Below, piece after piece: positions 1 to 9,785 of a stretch of 17,963 nucleotides of DNA. Source of the DNA: an uncultured Prevotella sp. GTDB taxonomy: Bacteria > Bacteroidota > Bacteroidia > Bacteroidales > Bacteroidaceae. Within the stretch, counting starts at the first letter, position 1. Every line of letters starts with the position of its first letter. A program made the position numbers and the translations under genes. The notes below the pieces were generated by a model. It saw nothing but the letters and a program-made list of their open reading frames with translations. It did not search any database and had not been told where the DNA came from. The DNA lies in NCBI GenBank assembly GCA_945614335.1, contig CALZAP010000001.1, forward strand, positions 1 to 17,963, written 5' to 3'.

Positions 1-2
1 TA

Positions 3-554
3 TTTAAGGAGTATGACTCAAAATATATAGATGATGTGAGAAAGATAACACAGAAACTCTCTACGTTGTCTGGTGAAATACCATGCGAGAATTGCAACAA
101 TTTTGCCGAGCATCTCTGTGATGAGAACGAAAAATTGGCTGCTCTGTATGGCTCTGACGCTTATCTCACATTGAGCTACCGATCAACCGTGATTGCATGG
201 CTTAAAGGCATGATGCTCTTCGTGATGAACGGCGAGCAGTGGACTAAGGAGATTCAGGACTACATGGAGTGGTCGCTTCGATATGATCTCTGGGTTAAAA
301 TGAACATCATTGGCAAAATGCTCGACGATGCCCAAAATGAGGAAGTGAACGCTACTTCAAATCGAGGACCAAAGAATATGCTTTTACTCCTAAAGGACGA
401 GTTTAAAATTGAGGACTTGATCATATTGCGAAAAAGAATGAATAAATCAGTTGATTTAAACACTATTAAATCTCAGCTCTGCATGTGGAGGACAAGAAAA
501 CTCGTTGACTTTGAGTCATACAATGATGTAATTAAAAAAATAAAGAAAAAGTAG
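3..554 (+). CDS. Unrecognised protein, 5' end outside the window
   Basis: The frame is open from the left window edge to the TAA at 552-554, reading FKEYDSKYIDDVRK and onward, so the gene very probably begins upstream. The GTG at 36 is only the first start-like codon inside the window. The ATGs at 13, 31 and 34 are in another frame and meet stops at once. About 183 residues are visible. The protein looks soluble and helical, with a CENC pair near the start, a Trp/Met-rich middle (AWLKGMMLF, YDLWVKMNIIGKML) and a very basic end (IKKIKKK). No signal peptide or catalytic motif is visible. The layout loosely recalls the small DUF6043 family of Bacteroidales accessory DNA, but that is from memory and weak. 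The 3' third is clearly richer in A/T than the housekeeping genes to the right, which fits acquired DNA. Function unknown. Confidence 0.7.
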   Translation, partial: FKEYDSKYIDDVRKITQKLSTLSGEIPCENCNNFAEHLCDENEKLAALYGSDAYLTLSYRSTVIAWLKGMMLFVMNGEQWTKEIQDYMEWSLRYDLWVKMNIIGKMLDDAQNEEVNATSNRGPKNMLLLLKDEFKIEDLIILRKRMNKSVDLNTIKSQLCMWRTRKLVDFESYNDVIKKIKKK

Positions 555-594
555 TATTAACAATAAACAGTTTAACAGTTTAATATTATAAGGT

Positions 595-1017
595 ATGAAA
601 TTATTATTAGTAAGAAAAAAGTTCTTGGAGGACAGGACTCTCGGAGAACTATACGTGGAAGGTATCGGGTGGTATTGCGACACCCTTGAACCTCATTCCA
701 TCGACTGGAGCAAGGAAAAGAAAGTGAAGGGCAAGACAGCCATACCGGAAGGCACTTACAAGGTGAAAATCGGATGGTCGAAGAAGCATGGCCGCATGGT
801 TCCGTGGCTTCAGAACGTGCCACACTTCACTGGCATACAGATTCATACGGGCAATGTGCCGAAACATTCGGCTGGATGTATTCTGGTGGGAATTGAGTCT
901 GCAAACTGCCTCATGGACTCGGGCATAGTGTTCCGTGAACTTATGGACCACCTGAAAAAGAAAAAGGATATTGAAATAGAGGTGACATCTGAATCGGAGG
1001 ACGGTGAAATGCCATAA
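595..1017 (+). CDS. DUF5675 family protein (YkuD-like His/Cys signature)
   Basis: A 140-residue protein without signal peptide or membrane segment. It shows the DUF5675 pattern in order: CDTLEP (28-33), GKTAIPEGTY (46-55), VPHFTGIQIHTGN (75-87), then SAGCILVG (92-99). His84 and Cys95 with the intervening S-x-G-C are laid out like the active site of YkuD L,D-transpeptidases (His, then S-x-G-C); that parallel is my inference. DUF5675 proteins are often found in Bacteroidetes prophages and other accessory DNA, sometimes near lysis genes, though no phage structural gene is visible here. The C-terminus is a charged tail (KKKKD, then an acidic end). The start is the ATG at 595, 40 bases after the previous stop, behind TTATAAGGT. 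The two genes may be cotranscribed and end at the hairpin at 1026-1066. The family assignment is firm; a cell-wall role is not shown. Confidence 0.85.
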   Translation: MKLLLVRKKFLEDRTLGELYVEGIGWYCDTLEPHSIDWSKEKKVKGKTAIPEGTYKVKIGWSKKHGRMVPWLQNVPHFTGIQIHTGNVPKHSAGCILVGIESANCLMDSGIVFRELMDHLKKKKDIEIEVTSESEDGEMP

Positions 1018-1025
1018 AACTAAAG

Positions 1026-1066
1026 AGCCTTCCGCCTGTGTTGAATATTACACATGGCGGAGGGCT
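1026..1066 (+). terminator. Hairpin terminator, possibly two-way
   Basis: A 15-16 base stem pairs AGCCTTCCGCCTGTG (1026-1040) with its near-complement at 1051-1066, around a 10-base A/T-rich loop. There is one G-T pair and one bulge. TTT follows directly and a run of T lies at 1078-1083. It sits 8 bases after the DUF5675 stop and 35 bases beyond the stop of the convergent MFS gene. The minus side has only a loose U-rich stretch (complement of 1015-1025), so termination in that direction is less certain. Confidence 0.75.
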
Positions 1067-1101
1067 TTACATAGGGATTTTTTGCGTTATAAGTGTGGAG
1101 A

Positions 1102-2517
1102 TTATTTCTTGATGTTCGGCTCTTCCAGTCCGTAGTTGTGCTTCTTGTCGATGAGTTTCAGATAGGCGGCCAAAAGGAGGGCGGCCACTCCGAAGCAAGC
1201 AAAGATGACGAGAGGCATGGTGTAGTTGTATGGTATGAACTCGGCACCGGAAGCCTTTGCGGCAATAACTGCCGGATTGTCGGCATTTGAGCTTGCAAGA
1301 ACACTACCTATGAGCATTGGCACAAAGCAGAGACCGAAGTTCTGAACCCAGAAAATGAGACAGTAGGCACTGCCAAGCACTTTCTCGTCGATAATTTTCG
1401 GTACGCTGGGCCAAAGGGCTGCGGGAACGAGGGCGAATGAAATGCCGAGCAGCACGATGGTGGAGTAGGCAATAAGGTAGCTGTGGGTTGACGGCAGCAC
1501 AAAGGCGAAGATGAGGTGGCAGGTTATAAGAAGTATGGCACCCCACATGAGCATTGTGGCACCCTTGCCCTTATGGTCGAGATATGAGCCAAGGAACGGT
1601 GTGATGACTGCCGCACCGATGGGGAACCAACGGAAGATGTTGGAAGCGTCGGTGGGTGAGATTCCGTCGAGGTTGCACTGCAACATGTTGGCACCGTAGC
1701 GCTGGAACGGGAAGATGGCTGAATAGTAGAGCACGCAGAGCAGTGCCACCACCCAGAAGATGCGGCTGGTGAGGATGTTTTTCAGGTCGGAAGCCTTGAA
1801 CTCCTCTTCGCCGTCGCCACCCTTGCCGGAGATGCCGAGCTGACGGTCGAGCTTGCGGTCCATGATGCAGAAGACGGTGAATGTGATGAGTCCGATGAAC
1901 AGCAGTGCTGTGCAGAAACCTACAGGTGCTGACACGGTGCCCATCTTGTCGGCAATGATGGGGGAGATGGAGAATATTGCGAACACACCTACACGGGCTA
2001 TGGCCATCTCAAGACCCATGGCGAGTGCCATCTCCTTGCCCTTGAACCATTTTGCAATGGCCTTCGACACTGTTGTTCCTGCCATCTCACAGCCGCAGCC
2101 GAAAATCATGAAGCCGAAGGAGGCGAGCTTGGCGCTGGCTGGCATGGCCACCCACCAAGAGTCGAGCCACTGGGCGAGGCCTGTGCCGGCGAAAGAATCG
2201 CTGATGGCGTAGTACTTGATGCAGGCTCCGATGAACATCATCGATGCTGAGAGCTCGCCAGTGAAGCGGATGCCGCACTTGTCGAGGATGATACCGGCCA
2301 CGATGAGGAAGCCGAACACGTTGAGGATGTACTCGCCGGCGGCGTAGGTGCCGAAGACGTCGGGACTCCAGCCGCGCTCTTGCTCTATGAGAGACTGAAG
2401 CGGTGACATCACATCGACAAACATGTAGCCGAAGAACATCATGGAGGCTACGAGAACCAGGGCAGTCCAACGTGCGGCTGCGCTGTCATTTAATTTTTGT
2501 TTGATAATCTCTGTCAT
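1102..2517 (-). CDS. MFS transporter, MFSD1-like, possible dipeptide carrier
   Basis: About 471 residues with some twelve hydrophobic helices in two halves joined by a charged cytoplasmic loop (RKLDRQLGISGKGGDGEEEF), the usual major facilitator build. Helix 1 holds GYMFVDVMSPLQSLI, and the helix 2-3 turn holds LDKCGIRFTG, a form of the MFS motif-A region. The N-terminal pattern resembles, from memory, the MFSD1 group, whose animal member carries dipeptides. It is the last gene of the pyrG-yidC-dpp5 operon, directly after a dipeptidyl-peptidase, which suggests uptake of its products; this is inference. I chose the ATG at 2517, which follows an A/T-rich leader (AACAATAAACAATACTAAT) like those of neighbouring genes. 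A start at 2565 would add 16 residues, overlap dpp5 by 13 bases and lack any leader. The MFS call is secure, the substrate is not. Confidence 0.88.
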   Translation of the reverse strand: MTEIIKQKLNDSAAARWTALVLVASMMFFGYMFVDVMSPLQSLIEQERGWSPDVFGTYAAGEYILNVFGFLIVAGIILDKCGIRFTGELSASMMFIGACIKYYAISDSFAGTGLAQWLDSWWVAMPASAKLASFGFMIFGCGCEMAGTTVSKAIAKWFKGKEMALAMGLEMAIARVGVFAIFSISPIIADKMGTVSAPVGFCTALLFIGLITFTVFCIMDRKLDRQLGISGKGGDGEEEFKASDLKNILTSRIFWVVALLCVLYYSAIFPFQRYGANMLQCNLDGISPTDASNIFRWFPIGAAVITPFLGSYLDHKGKGATMLMWGAILLITCHLIFAFVLPSTHSYLIAYSTIVLLGISFALVPAALWPSVPKIIDEKVLGSAYCLIFWVQNFGLCFVPMLIGSVLASSNADNPAVIAAKASGAEFIPYNYTMPLVIFACFGVAALLLAAYLKLIDKKHNYGLEEPNIKK

Positions 2518-2542
2518 ATTAGTATTGTTTATTGTTTTGTCC

Positions 2543-2550
2543 TTAACTCC
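2543..2550. repeat. Single TTAACTCC unit
   Basis: One copy of the octamer TTAACTCC lies in the 35-base gap between the dpp5 stop and the chosen MFS start. It is preceded by TTTTGTC, much as in the longer arrays (TTTGTC at 9769 and TTTTGTC at 11812). It may be a founder or a remnant of an array. One octamer alone could be chance; the shared left flank makes a link more likely. Confidence 0.4.
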
Positions 2551-2552
2551 TT

Positions 2553-4721
2553 TTATTTCAGCCATCTATCGAGCCAGTTGAAGAAGGTGCGCTGCCAGAG
2601 TACTCCGTTCTGGGGCTTCAGTACCCAGTGGTTTTCATCGGGGAAGATGAGCAACTCGGCGGGGATGCCGTGCATGCGTGCTGCGTTGAAGGCTCCCATG
2701 CCCTGGTTGTAGTTGATGCGATAGTCGAGCTCACCGTGGATACAGAGTATCGGAGTGTCCCATTTGTCGATGAACTTATGAGGTGAGTTCTCGTAGGTGC
2801 GACGGGCGGCGTCGGTCTGACCCTTGTTCCAGTAGGCATCGTCATACTCCCAGTTGCTGAACCATGCCTCCTCGGTGTCGGTGTACATCGACTCGAGGTT
2901 GAAGGCTCCGTCGTGAGATATGAAACACTTGAAACGCTTGTCGTGATGACCTGCGAGATAGTAGACGCTGAATCCGCCGAAGCTGGCTCCGACAGCTCCA
3001 AGTCTGTCGCGGTCGACATAAGGAAGGTTGTCGGCTGCATCGTCGATGGCTGAGAGATAGTCGCGTATGCACTGTCCTGTCCAGTCGCTGCTGACTGCCT
3101 CGTTCCACTCGTGGCCGAATCCTGGAAGTCCGCGACGGTTAGGAGCCACTATGACGTAGCCGTTGGCTGCCATAATCTGGAAGTTCCAGCGGTAGCTCCA
3201 GAACTGGCTTACGGGGCTCTGTGGGCCGCCTTCGCAGAAGAGAAGGGTAGGGTATTTCTTGTTCGGGTCGAAATTGGACGGGAGAATGATCCATGTGAGC
3301 ATGTCCTTGCCGTCGGTGGTCTTCACCCAACGCTTCTCCACCTTGCCGAATGACAACTGGGAGAGGATGTGTTCGTTTTCGCGGGTAACCTGTGTGACTA
3401 CGGTTTTCTTCACGTCCTTTCCTGGAGTGACGATGTAGATGTCGGTAGGCGCGGAGAAGCTCTGGCGTGTGGCGAGGAGTTTCTTGCCGTCGTGTGCGAG
3501 CGATACGCTTCCGTAGTCGGCCACGTCGTCGGTAATCTGACGCACCACACCTTTCAGGTCAACCTGATACATGTTGATGCATCCGTGCCATACACCTATG
3601 AACGAGAGGGTTTTTGAGTCGGCGTTCCAGCAGAATGCGTCTACGTTTGAGTCGAACGAAGTGCTGACATAGTTTTTCTCGCCTGTGGTGAGGTCGTAGA
3701 CGCAAAGGCGGTTGAGGTCGGCCTCGTAGCCGTCACGAGCCATCGACTGCCATGCCACATATCGTCCGTCTGGCGAGAACTGCGGGTTCTGGTCGTAGCC
3801 GGGATTGTTCTTAAGGTTTTCAGGAGCGTTCACTGCCTGGTCTTTCAGTGTGTGTGACGCTACTACCTTTGGAGCCTTGTAGTCGGCAGGCTTGCACAGG
3901 TTGCGTGTCTCGCGCGTACCTATATTATATAGATATATGTCAGAGTCGGTTGAGATGGCATAGTCGAGTCCGGTCTTCTTGCGGCTTGTGTAGGCAATGG
4001 TTTTTGAGTCGGGGCTCCATGCCAACTGCTCTATGCCTCCGAACGGTTCCATAGGGCACTCGTAGGGTTCGCCCTTCATGATGTCGTATCCTTCGGTGAT
4101 GCCTTCTGCTGTGACGTCGGCGAGGTACGGATGCTGCTGGGTCTCAACATAGTGGTCCCAGTGGCGGTACATGAGGTCGGTCACACGGCGTCCGGTAGCG
4201 AGTGGCAGGTCGTCGGGGTTTTTCTTTATTATCTCGTTGAAAGGAGTGGTTTTGACAAGAATCACTTTCTTGCCGTCAGGTGAGAAACGGAAGGCATCGA
4301 TGCCGGTCTTGTCGTGGGTGAGCTGTCGGCGGTCGGTTCCGTCGGGATTCATCGACCATATTTGTCCTCCGGTGAGGAACGCGATGCGTTGTCCGCCCTC
4401 AATCCAAGTGGGGTCGGTCTCGTTTTTGGCACTTTTGGTCAGCTGCTTTCTGTTGTTGCCGTTTGCGTCTACGATGCAGATGACCTGATGTCCCTTGTTA
4501 GCCTTCACGCTGTAGTATCCCACCTGGTAGACAATGTTTTTTCCGTCCGGAGCGGCTTCTGCTGAGGCAATGCGTCCCATGGCCCATAAGGCTTCAGGTG
4601 TCATGAGGTCGCTTTTCAGTTTGATGTTGTTCTTTCCGATGTTCACGTTTTCCTGTGCATTAGCAGGTGCAATAGCCGCAGTCATGGCAGCGGCTATTGC
4701 TAAGGTCTTTAAAATGTTCAT
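2553..4721 (-). CDS. dpp5: Dipeptidyl-peptidase 5-like S9 serine peptidase
   Basis: A 722-residue secreted S9 (prolyl oligopeptidase family) peptidase. Residues 1-23 form a signal peptide ending ANAQ. Residues about 30-470 are the beta-propeller, with repeated FSPDGK/WSPDSK blades, and about 480-722 the alpha/beta hydrolase. The triad is Ser580 in GASFGG, Asp666 in HGELDYR and His698 in DENHWVLKP. Stretches such as GEPYECPMEPFGGIE, SRKKTG, WKTTDG-like VKTTDGKDMLTW and APNRRGLPGFG match what I recall of Porphyromonas gingivalis DPP5 along the whole length. DPP5 releases N-terminal dipeptides, preferring hydrophobic or Ala residues at position 2, in the periplasm. The start at 4721 gives a clean signal peptide, lies 4 bases after the yidC stop and follows AAAAAAGATAAGATT. 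A longer frame to 4856 only adds a basic stretch inside yidC. It is third in the operon, followed by a transporter. Confidence 0.93.
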   Translation of the reverse strand: MNILKTLAIAAAMTAAIAPANAQENVNIGKNNIKLKSDLMTPEALWAMGRIASAEAAPDGKNIVYQVGYYSVKANKGHQVICIVDANGNNRKQLTKSAKNETDPTWIEGGQRIAFLTGGQIWSMNPDGTDRRQLTHDKTGIDAFRFSPDGKKVILVKTTPFNEIIKKNPDDLPLATGRRVTDLMYRHWDHYVETQQHPYLADVTAEGITEGYDIMKGEPYECPMEPFGGIEQLAWSPDSKTIAYTSRKKTGLDYAISTDSDIYLYNIGTRETRNLCKPADYKAPKVVASHTLKDQAVNAPENLKNNPGYDQNPQFSPDGRYVAWQSMARDGYEADLNRLCVYDLTTGEKNYVSTSFDSNVDAFCWNADSKTLSFIGVWHGCINMYQVDLKGVVRQITDDVADYGSVSLAHDGKKLLATRQSFSAPTDIYIVTPGKDVKKTVVTQVTRENEHILSQLSFGKVEKRWVKTTDGKDMLTWIILPSNFDPNKKYPTLLFCEGGPQSPVSQFWSYRWNFQIMAANGYVIVAPNRRGLPGFGHEWNEAVSSDWTGQCIRDYLSAIDDAADNLPYVDRDRLGAVGASFGGFSVYYLAGHHDKRFKCFISHDGAFNLESMYTDTEEAWFSNWEYDDAYWNKGQTDAARRTYENSPHKFIDKWDTPILCIHGELDYRINYNQGMGAFNAARMHGIPAELLIFPDENHWVLKPQNGVLWQRTFFNWLDRWLK

Positions 4722-4725
4722 AATC

Positions 4726-6612
4726 TTATCTTTTTTGGTTTTGTTGTTCACGCAGTTTGCGCAGTTCCTCAGCCTGTTTTTGCATGGCCTCGAGTCTTGC
4801 TGCCAGTCCGCTCTGCTTCTTTGGGTTCGCCTTGTTTTCCTTGTATCTTTCCTCAAGTATGGCGAGAAGCTTGGCGTCGTTAGTGGTTTTTCTCAGCACC
4901 CACATGATGGCGGCCGAGAAGAAGAGCGAGATGAAGTAGTAGAAGTTGAGTCCAGCAGCATAGTCGTTGAACATGAAGAAGAACATCAGCGGCATGAGAT
5001 ACATCATCCACTGCATCATCTTCATCTGTTCAGCCTGCTGTCCCACCATCTGGTCTTTTTGCTGGCGCATGCTCATTACAGAATAGAGAATGTTTGCCAC
5101 GCAGAAGAGAATACAGGTGAGGCTCAGGTGGTCGCCAATGAGCCAGATGTTTGTTCCCCACTCGATGATTGGGTCGTAGGTGGAGAGGTCGTCGATCCAT
5201 AGGAAACTCTGTCCGCGCAACTGTATGGCGTTTGGCACGAAGTTGAACATGGCTACCCAAATAGGCAGCTGGATGAGCATCGGCAGGCATCCTCCAAGAG
5301 GGCTTACGCCGTATTGTGAGTAGAGTTGCATCATGGCCTGCTGCTTCATCATCTGGTCCTCAGGCTTGTTGTATTGCTTTGTGGCCTCGTCGAGTTTTGG
5401 TTTGAGCACTCTCATCTTGGCTGAGCTCATATAGCTTTTCTTCACCAGTGGATAGGTGATAGCCTTAAGAAGCATGGTGATGAGTATCAGGACGATACCC
5501 ATGTTGAAACCCCATGAGGTGAGCCAGTCGAAGACGTAGATGGTGAACCAGCGGTTGATGAGCCTCACGATAGGCCATCCCAAGTATACGAGCTGCTGCA
5601 TGTCGAGATTCTTGTCGAACGAGCATTCGTCGTCAACAGCCTTGAGGGCCTGGAAGTCGTTAGGACCGAAATAAATCTCAAACTCTGATGGTGTGTTGCC
5701 TGTTGGGTCGAAGTCTGTCTTGAACTTTGCCTGATACTGCTTTAGGTAGCCGGAACCTTTTTCCATAGGTATGCTTGAGAGCAGTGAGTTCTTGGCGATG
5801 TCGCTCTTCGGTATGAGCACAGTGCTGAAGAACTGGTCCTTGAAGGCAAGCCAGTCGATGGCAAACTCCATAGGTTCGTCGATGATTTTCTCCGTCTCGT
5901 TTATGTAGTCGGAGTCGTCGTCCTTTTCCTTGTATGTGAGTGTTGCATAGCGTCCCTCGAAGGTGTAGCCTTTCTCCTGCTGTCTGCATTTACCGTTCCA
6001 CTCGATGTCCATCTGCTTGTAGTTAGGCGCAAATATGCCTTCGAGTCCCTTTGCCTGCAGCGAGAGGTTGACGAGGTAGTTACGGCCGAGTCGGTAGTTG
6101 AGTGTCAGTTCGCCACCGTTGCCTGCCTTTGCTGTGAGTGTGAGCGTGGAGTCGGTAGCGTTCGACGGCTCGAAATAGAGGTCTTGTGTGATGATGTTCA
6201 AGTCTTTTCCGGCGAGCATGAAGTTGAGGCTCTGCTCATTGTGGGAGAAGAGAGTGAGGTCATCGGCACCGCTACGGTCCTTGAATCCGAAGAGAGTGAC
6301 AGAAGACACGTAGCCGCCCTTGGTGTCGACGGTAAGGCGCAGCTTTTCGTTCTTCAGCGTCAGCTTCCGGCTTTGTCCGCTGAGGGCTGAGTGGAAGAGG
6401 GCGGTGGTGTCTGCCAGTGCGGCCTGTTCTTTCGCCTTCTTTGCGGCAGCCATTGCTTTCTGCTGCTGGTCAGCCTTCTGTTTAAGTACATTCTCAATTG
6501 AGTCTTGTTTTCTCTGAGCGTTTATCTGTTCTTCCGAGGGCTGGTTGTACCATGAGAAGCCAAAGAGTATGGCTGCCATCAGGATGAATCCGATAATAGT
6601 GTTCTTGTTCAT
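4726..6612 (-). CDS. yidC: Membrane protein insertase YidC
   Basis: At 628 residues this is a Gram-negative type YidC, which inserts and folds inner-membrane proteins alone or with SecYEG. Residues 4-21 are the first membrane helix. A charged Gln/Lys/Ala linker (about 30-68) leads to the periplasmic beta-domain (about 80-340). The conserved insertase core covers about 345-575, with PKLDEATKQY in the coiled cytoplasmic loop and SPLGGCLPMLIQLP (437-450). Aligned by eye with E. coli (IVRGIMYPL against LLKAITYPL), the groove Arg366 is Lys383 here, which keeps the charge. The C-terminus is long and basic (Glu/Gln/Lys/Arg from about 600), as in YidC proteins that bind ribosomes through their tail. 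The start is ATG at 6612, 9 bases after the pyrG stop, so it is cotranscribed with pyrG. Confidence 0.97.
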   Translation of the reverse strand: MNKNTIIGFILMAAILFGFSWYNQPSEEQINAQRKQDSIENVLKQKADQQQKAMAAAKKAKEQAALADTTALFHSALSGQSRKLTLKNEKLRLTVDTKGGYVSSVTLFGFKDRSGADDLTLFSHNEQSLNFMLAGKDLNIITQDLYFEPSNATDSTLTLTAKAGNGGELTLNYRLGRNYLVNLSLQAKGLEGIFAPNYKQMDIEWNGKCRQQEKGYTFEGRYATLTYKEKDDDSDYINETEKIIDEPMEFAIDWLAFKDQFFSTVLIPKSDIAKNSLLSSIPMEKGSGYLKQYQAKFKTDFDPTGNTPSEFEIYFGPNDFQALKAVDDECSFDKNLDMQQLVYLGWPIVRLINRWFTIYVFDWLTSWGFNMGIVLILITMLLKAITYPLVKKSYMSSAKMRVLKPKLDEATKQYNKPEDQMMKQQAMMQLYSQYGVSPLGGCLPMLIQLPIWVAMFNFVPNAIQLRGQSFLWIDDLSTYDPIIEWGTNIWLIGDHLSLTCILFCVANILYSVMSMRQQKDQMVGQQAEQMKMMQWMMYLMPLMFFFMFNDYAAGLNFYYFISLFFSAAIMWVLRKTTNDAKLLAILEERYKENKANPKKQSGLAARLEAMQKQAEELRKLREQQNQKR

Positions 6613-6621
6613 TATAGTAAT

Positions 6622-8238
<1,617 letters not shown>

Positions 8239-8273
8239 TTATTGGTTATATGTCTTTTGACGTTATCAAGGCG

Positions 8274-8281
8274 CAAAGTTA
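8274..8281 (-). promoter_or_regulatory. Promoter -7 box for the pyrG operon
   Basis: On the minus strand this reads TAACTTTG, an exact match to the Bacteroidetes -7 consensus TAnnTTTG. It lies 48 bases upstream of the pyrG ATG, giving a leader of roughly 40 bases. The upstream side is a long A/T tract (8286-8305). No clear -33 TTTG was found at the usual distance. Confidence 0.65.
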
Positions 8282-8375
8282 CACATTTTTTTTTTATTAT
8301 AATAAGGTAAAGTGAATATTATCTCGATTACTTGTTAAAATTTCAATAAAAAGGCTTTATATGGGATATTTTTTA

Positions 8376-8383
8376 TAACTTTG
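8376..8383 (+). promoter_or_regulatory. Promoter -7 box for the DUF3078 gene
   Basis: TAACTTTG followed by C matches TAnnTTTG exactly, 25 bases upstream of the ATG at 8408. It is the same octamer as the divergent pyrG box, about 95 bases away. The -33 side is weak (a TTTATATG stretch from 8356). Confidence 0.65.
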
Positions 8384-8407
8384 CACCCAAAACTCAATTA
8401 TTAGCAG

Positions 8408-9685
8408 ATGGTTTCAAGACATATTTTCATTCTCGCCTTCATGATGGTGGCGACATTATCAAGTGCCCAGCGTGTAAGGATTCAGAAACAGGAGGAGAAT
8501 CCTGTGGTAAAGGCTTATATGGACTCGCTCGTTTATGCAAAGGCGAGGTTGGACTCTGCCTCGTTCAAGAGCAGTGGGGATGTGAACGAGAAATATTTCC
8601 GCCTTTTCTCGCCGTTGACATTCTATTACGGCACTGCCATGAACCAGCTTTCCATTTTTGGCGAAAACAACAGTGGCGACAAACTTGACACCGAGATAGA
8701 CGAGGCGTTGATGGCAGCATACCTTAACCGCCCCGACCTCGTGGTATTCACAGAGCGTGAACTAAAGAAGGCGGGAGGCATAAGGGAAGACTTCGACAAG
8801 CCGGTGAAACCGAAGGTGGACCTTTCGGCACATGTGGCACCGAAGCCAGACCATGTTGATGACATACCGGTGGATGTGGTGGTAAGGAAGCCGAACTTCT
8901 GGAAATTCGGCGGCGATGGCTTCTTGCAGTTTCTACAGAACTATGTGTCGGACAACTGGTATAAGGGAGGCGAGAGCAACTACTCCATGGTGGGGGCGCT
9001 GACACTGAAGGCCAACTACAACAACAAGAGCGGCATAAAGTTTGATAACATGCTTGAACTCAAATTGGGCTTCCAGACATCTAAGGCCGACACCTTGCAT
9101 AAGTTCAAGACCAACAACGACCTTATCCGATATACAGGAAAATTCGGTATCCAGGCCACGAAACGTTGGTACTATACGCTACAGTTGCTTGCGTATACTC
9201 AGTTTACGCAAGGCCTGAAGAGCAACGACCACAAAGTTTATTCCGACTTTATGTCGCCGCTGAACGTTAACCTCGGTCTTGGTATGGACTATACCGTAGA
9301 GGCATTCAGCAAGCGGCTGACGGGTAATGTCAACCTCTCGCCCTTGTCGTTCAATTTCCGCTATGTGGGTCGTGATGCCTTGACGGCAAGCAACGGCATA
9401 AGCGGAGGGCATCATACCAAGGAAGACTTCGGTTCTCAGCTTACTTCAAATCTGACGTGGAAATTCTCTGATGTAGTATCTTGGAAAACAAGACTTTACG
9501 CTTATACTACCTACAAGCGTGCGGAGGTGGAATGGGAAAACACGCTTACGCTTCAGGTAAGCAAGTTCATAAGTTCAAACATCTTTGTTTATCCGCGTTT
9601 CGACGATTCCAGAGCGCGTGATGAGGATATGGGATATTGGCAGTTTAAGGAGTATTGCTCCCTCGGATTCTCGTATAATTTCTAA
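8408..9685 (+). CDS. DUF3078 outer-membrane beta-barrel protein
   Basis: A 425-residue exported protein of unknown function. Residues 1-20 are a signal peptide with cleavage before Gln21 (SSAQ). Residues about 20-160 are a charged, mostly helical region. From WKFGGDGFLQF (about 166) the sequence turns into alternating aromatic/polar strands (NYVSDNWYKGGESNYS, GLGMDYTVEAF, SFNFRYVGRDA) and ends in FSYNF, a C-terminal aromatic residue typical of barrels inserted by the BAM complex. This matches the DUF3078 family, common in Bacteroidetes. It stands alone, divergent from pyrG and convergent with the TPR gene. A ligand or transport role cannot be read from the sequence. Confidence 0.88.
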   Translation: MVSRHIFILAFMMVATLSSAQRVRIQKQEENPVVKAYMDSLVYAKARLDSASFKSSGDVNEKYFRLFSPLTFYYGTAMNQLSIFGENNSGDKLDTEIDEALMAAYLNRPDLVVFTERELKKAGGIREDFDKPVKPKVDLSAHVAPKPDHVDDIPVDVVVRKPNFWKFGGDGFLQFLQNYVSDNWYKGGESNYSMVGALTLKANYNNKSGIKFDNMLELKLGFQTSKADTLHKFKTNNDLIRYTGKFGIQATKRWYYTLQLLAYTQFTQGLKSNDHKVYSDFMSPLNVNLGLGMDYTVEAFSKRLTGNVNLSPLSFNFRYVGRDALTASNGISGGHHTKEDFGSQLTSNLTWKFSDVVSWKTRLYAYTTYKRAEVEWENTLTLQVSKFISSNIFVYPRFDDSRARDEDMGYWQFKEYCSLGFSYNF

Positions 9686-9707
9686 ATCAGGAGTTATCGC
9701 TTTTTTC

Positions 9708-9785
9708 AGGAGTTAAGGAGTTAAGACGTATGTTTTGAGCGCATAGTTCTAAGGCCCAAGCATTTGTCTTAACTCCTTAACTCCT
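9708..9785. repeat. Perfect 20-base inverted repeat between convergent genes
   Basis: AGGAGTTAAGGAGTTAAGAC at 9708-9727 is exactly complementary to 9766-9785, with a 38-base spacer. The arms are built from two GGAGTTAA units on the left and from the TTAACTCC array on the right. A further partial unit (GGAGTTA) lies at 9690. It sits between the stops of the DUF3078 and TPR genes and could end transcription from either side, though no T-tract follows in either direction as in a classic terminator. Confidence 0.75.

Noticed and set aside
2517..2565. Longer start for the MFS gene, adding 16 residues
   Set aside because: It overlaps dpp5, has no A/T-rich leader and adds a polar stretch that is partly the TTAACTCC unit read as codons. 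The ATG at 2517 has a leader like its neighbours.
4721..4856. Longer N-terminus for dpp5, reaching into yidC
   Set aside because: The added 45 residues are a basic, low-quality reading of the yidC 3' end and would bury a clean signal peptide.
4534..5202. 222-codon open frame antisense to yidC and dpp5
   Set aside because: It lies opposite two strongly recognised genes and its translation has no domain-like pattern; it is a shadow of their codon use.
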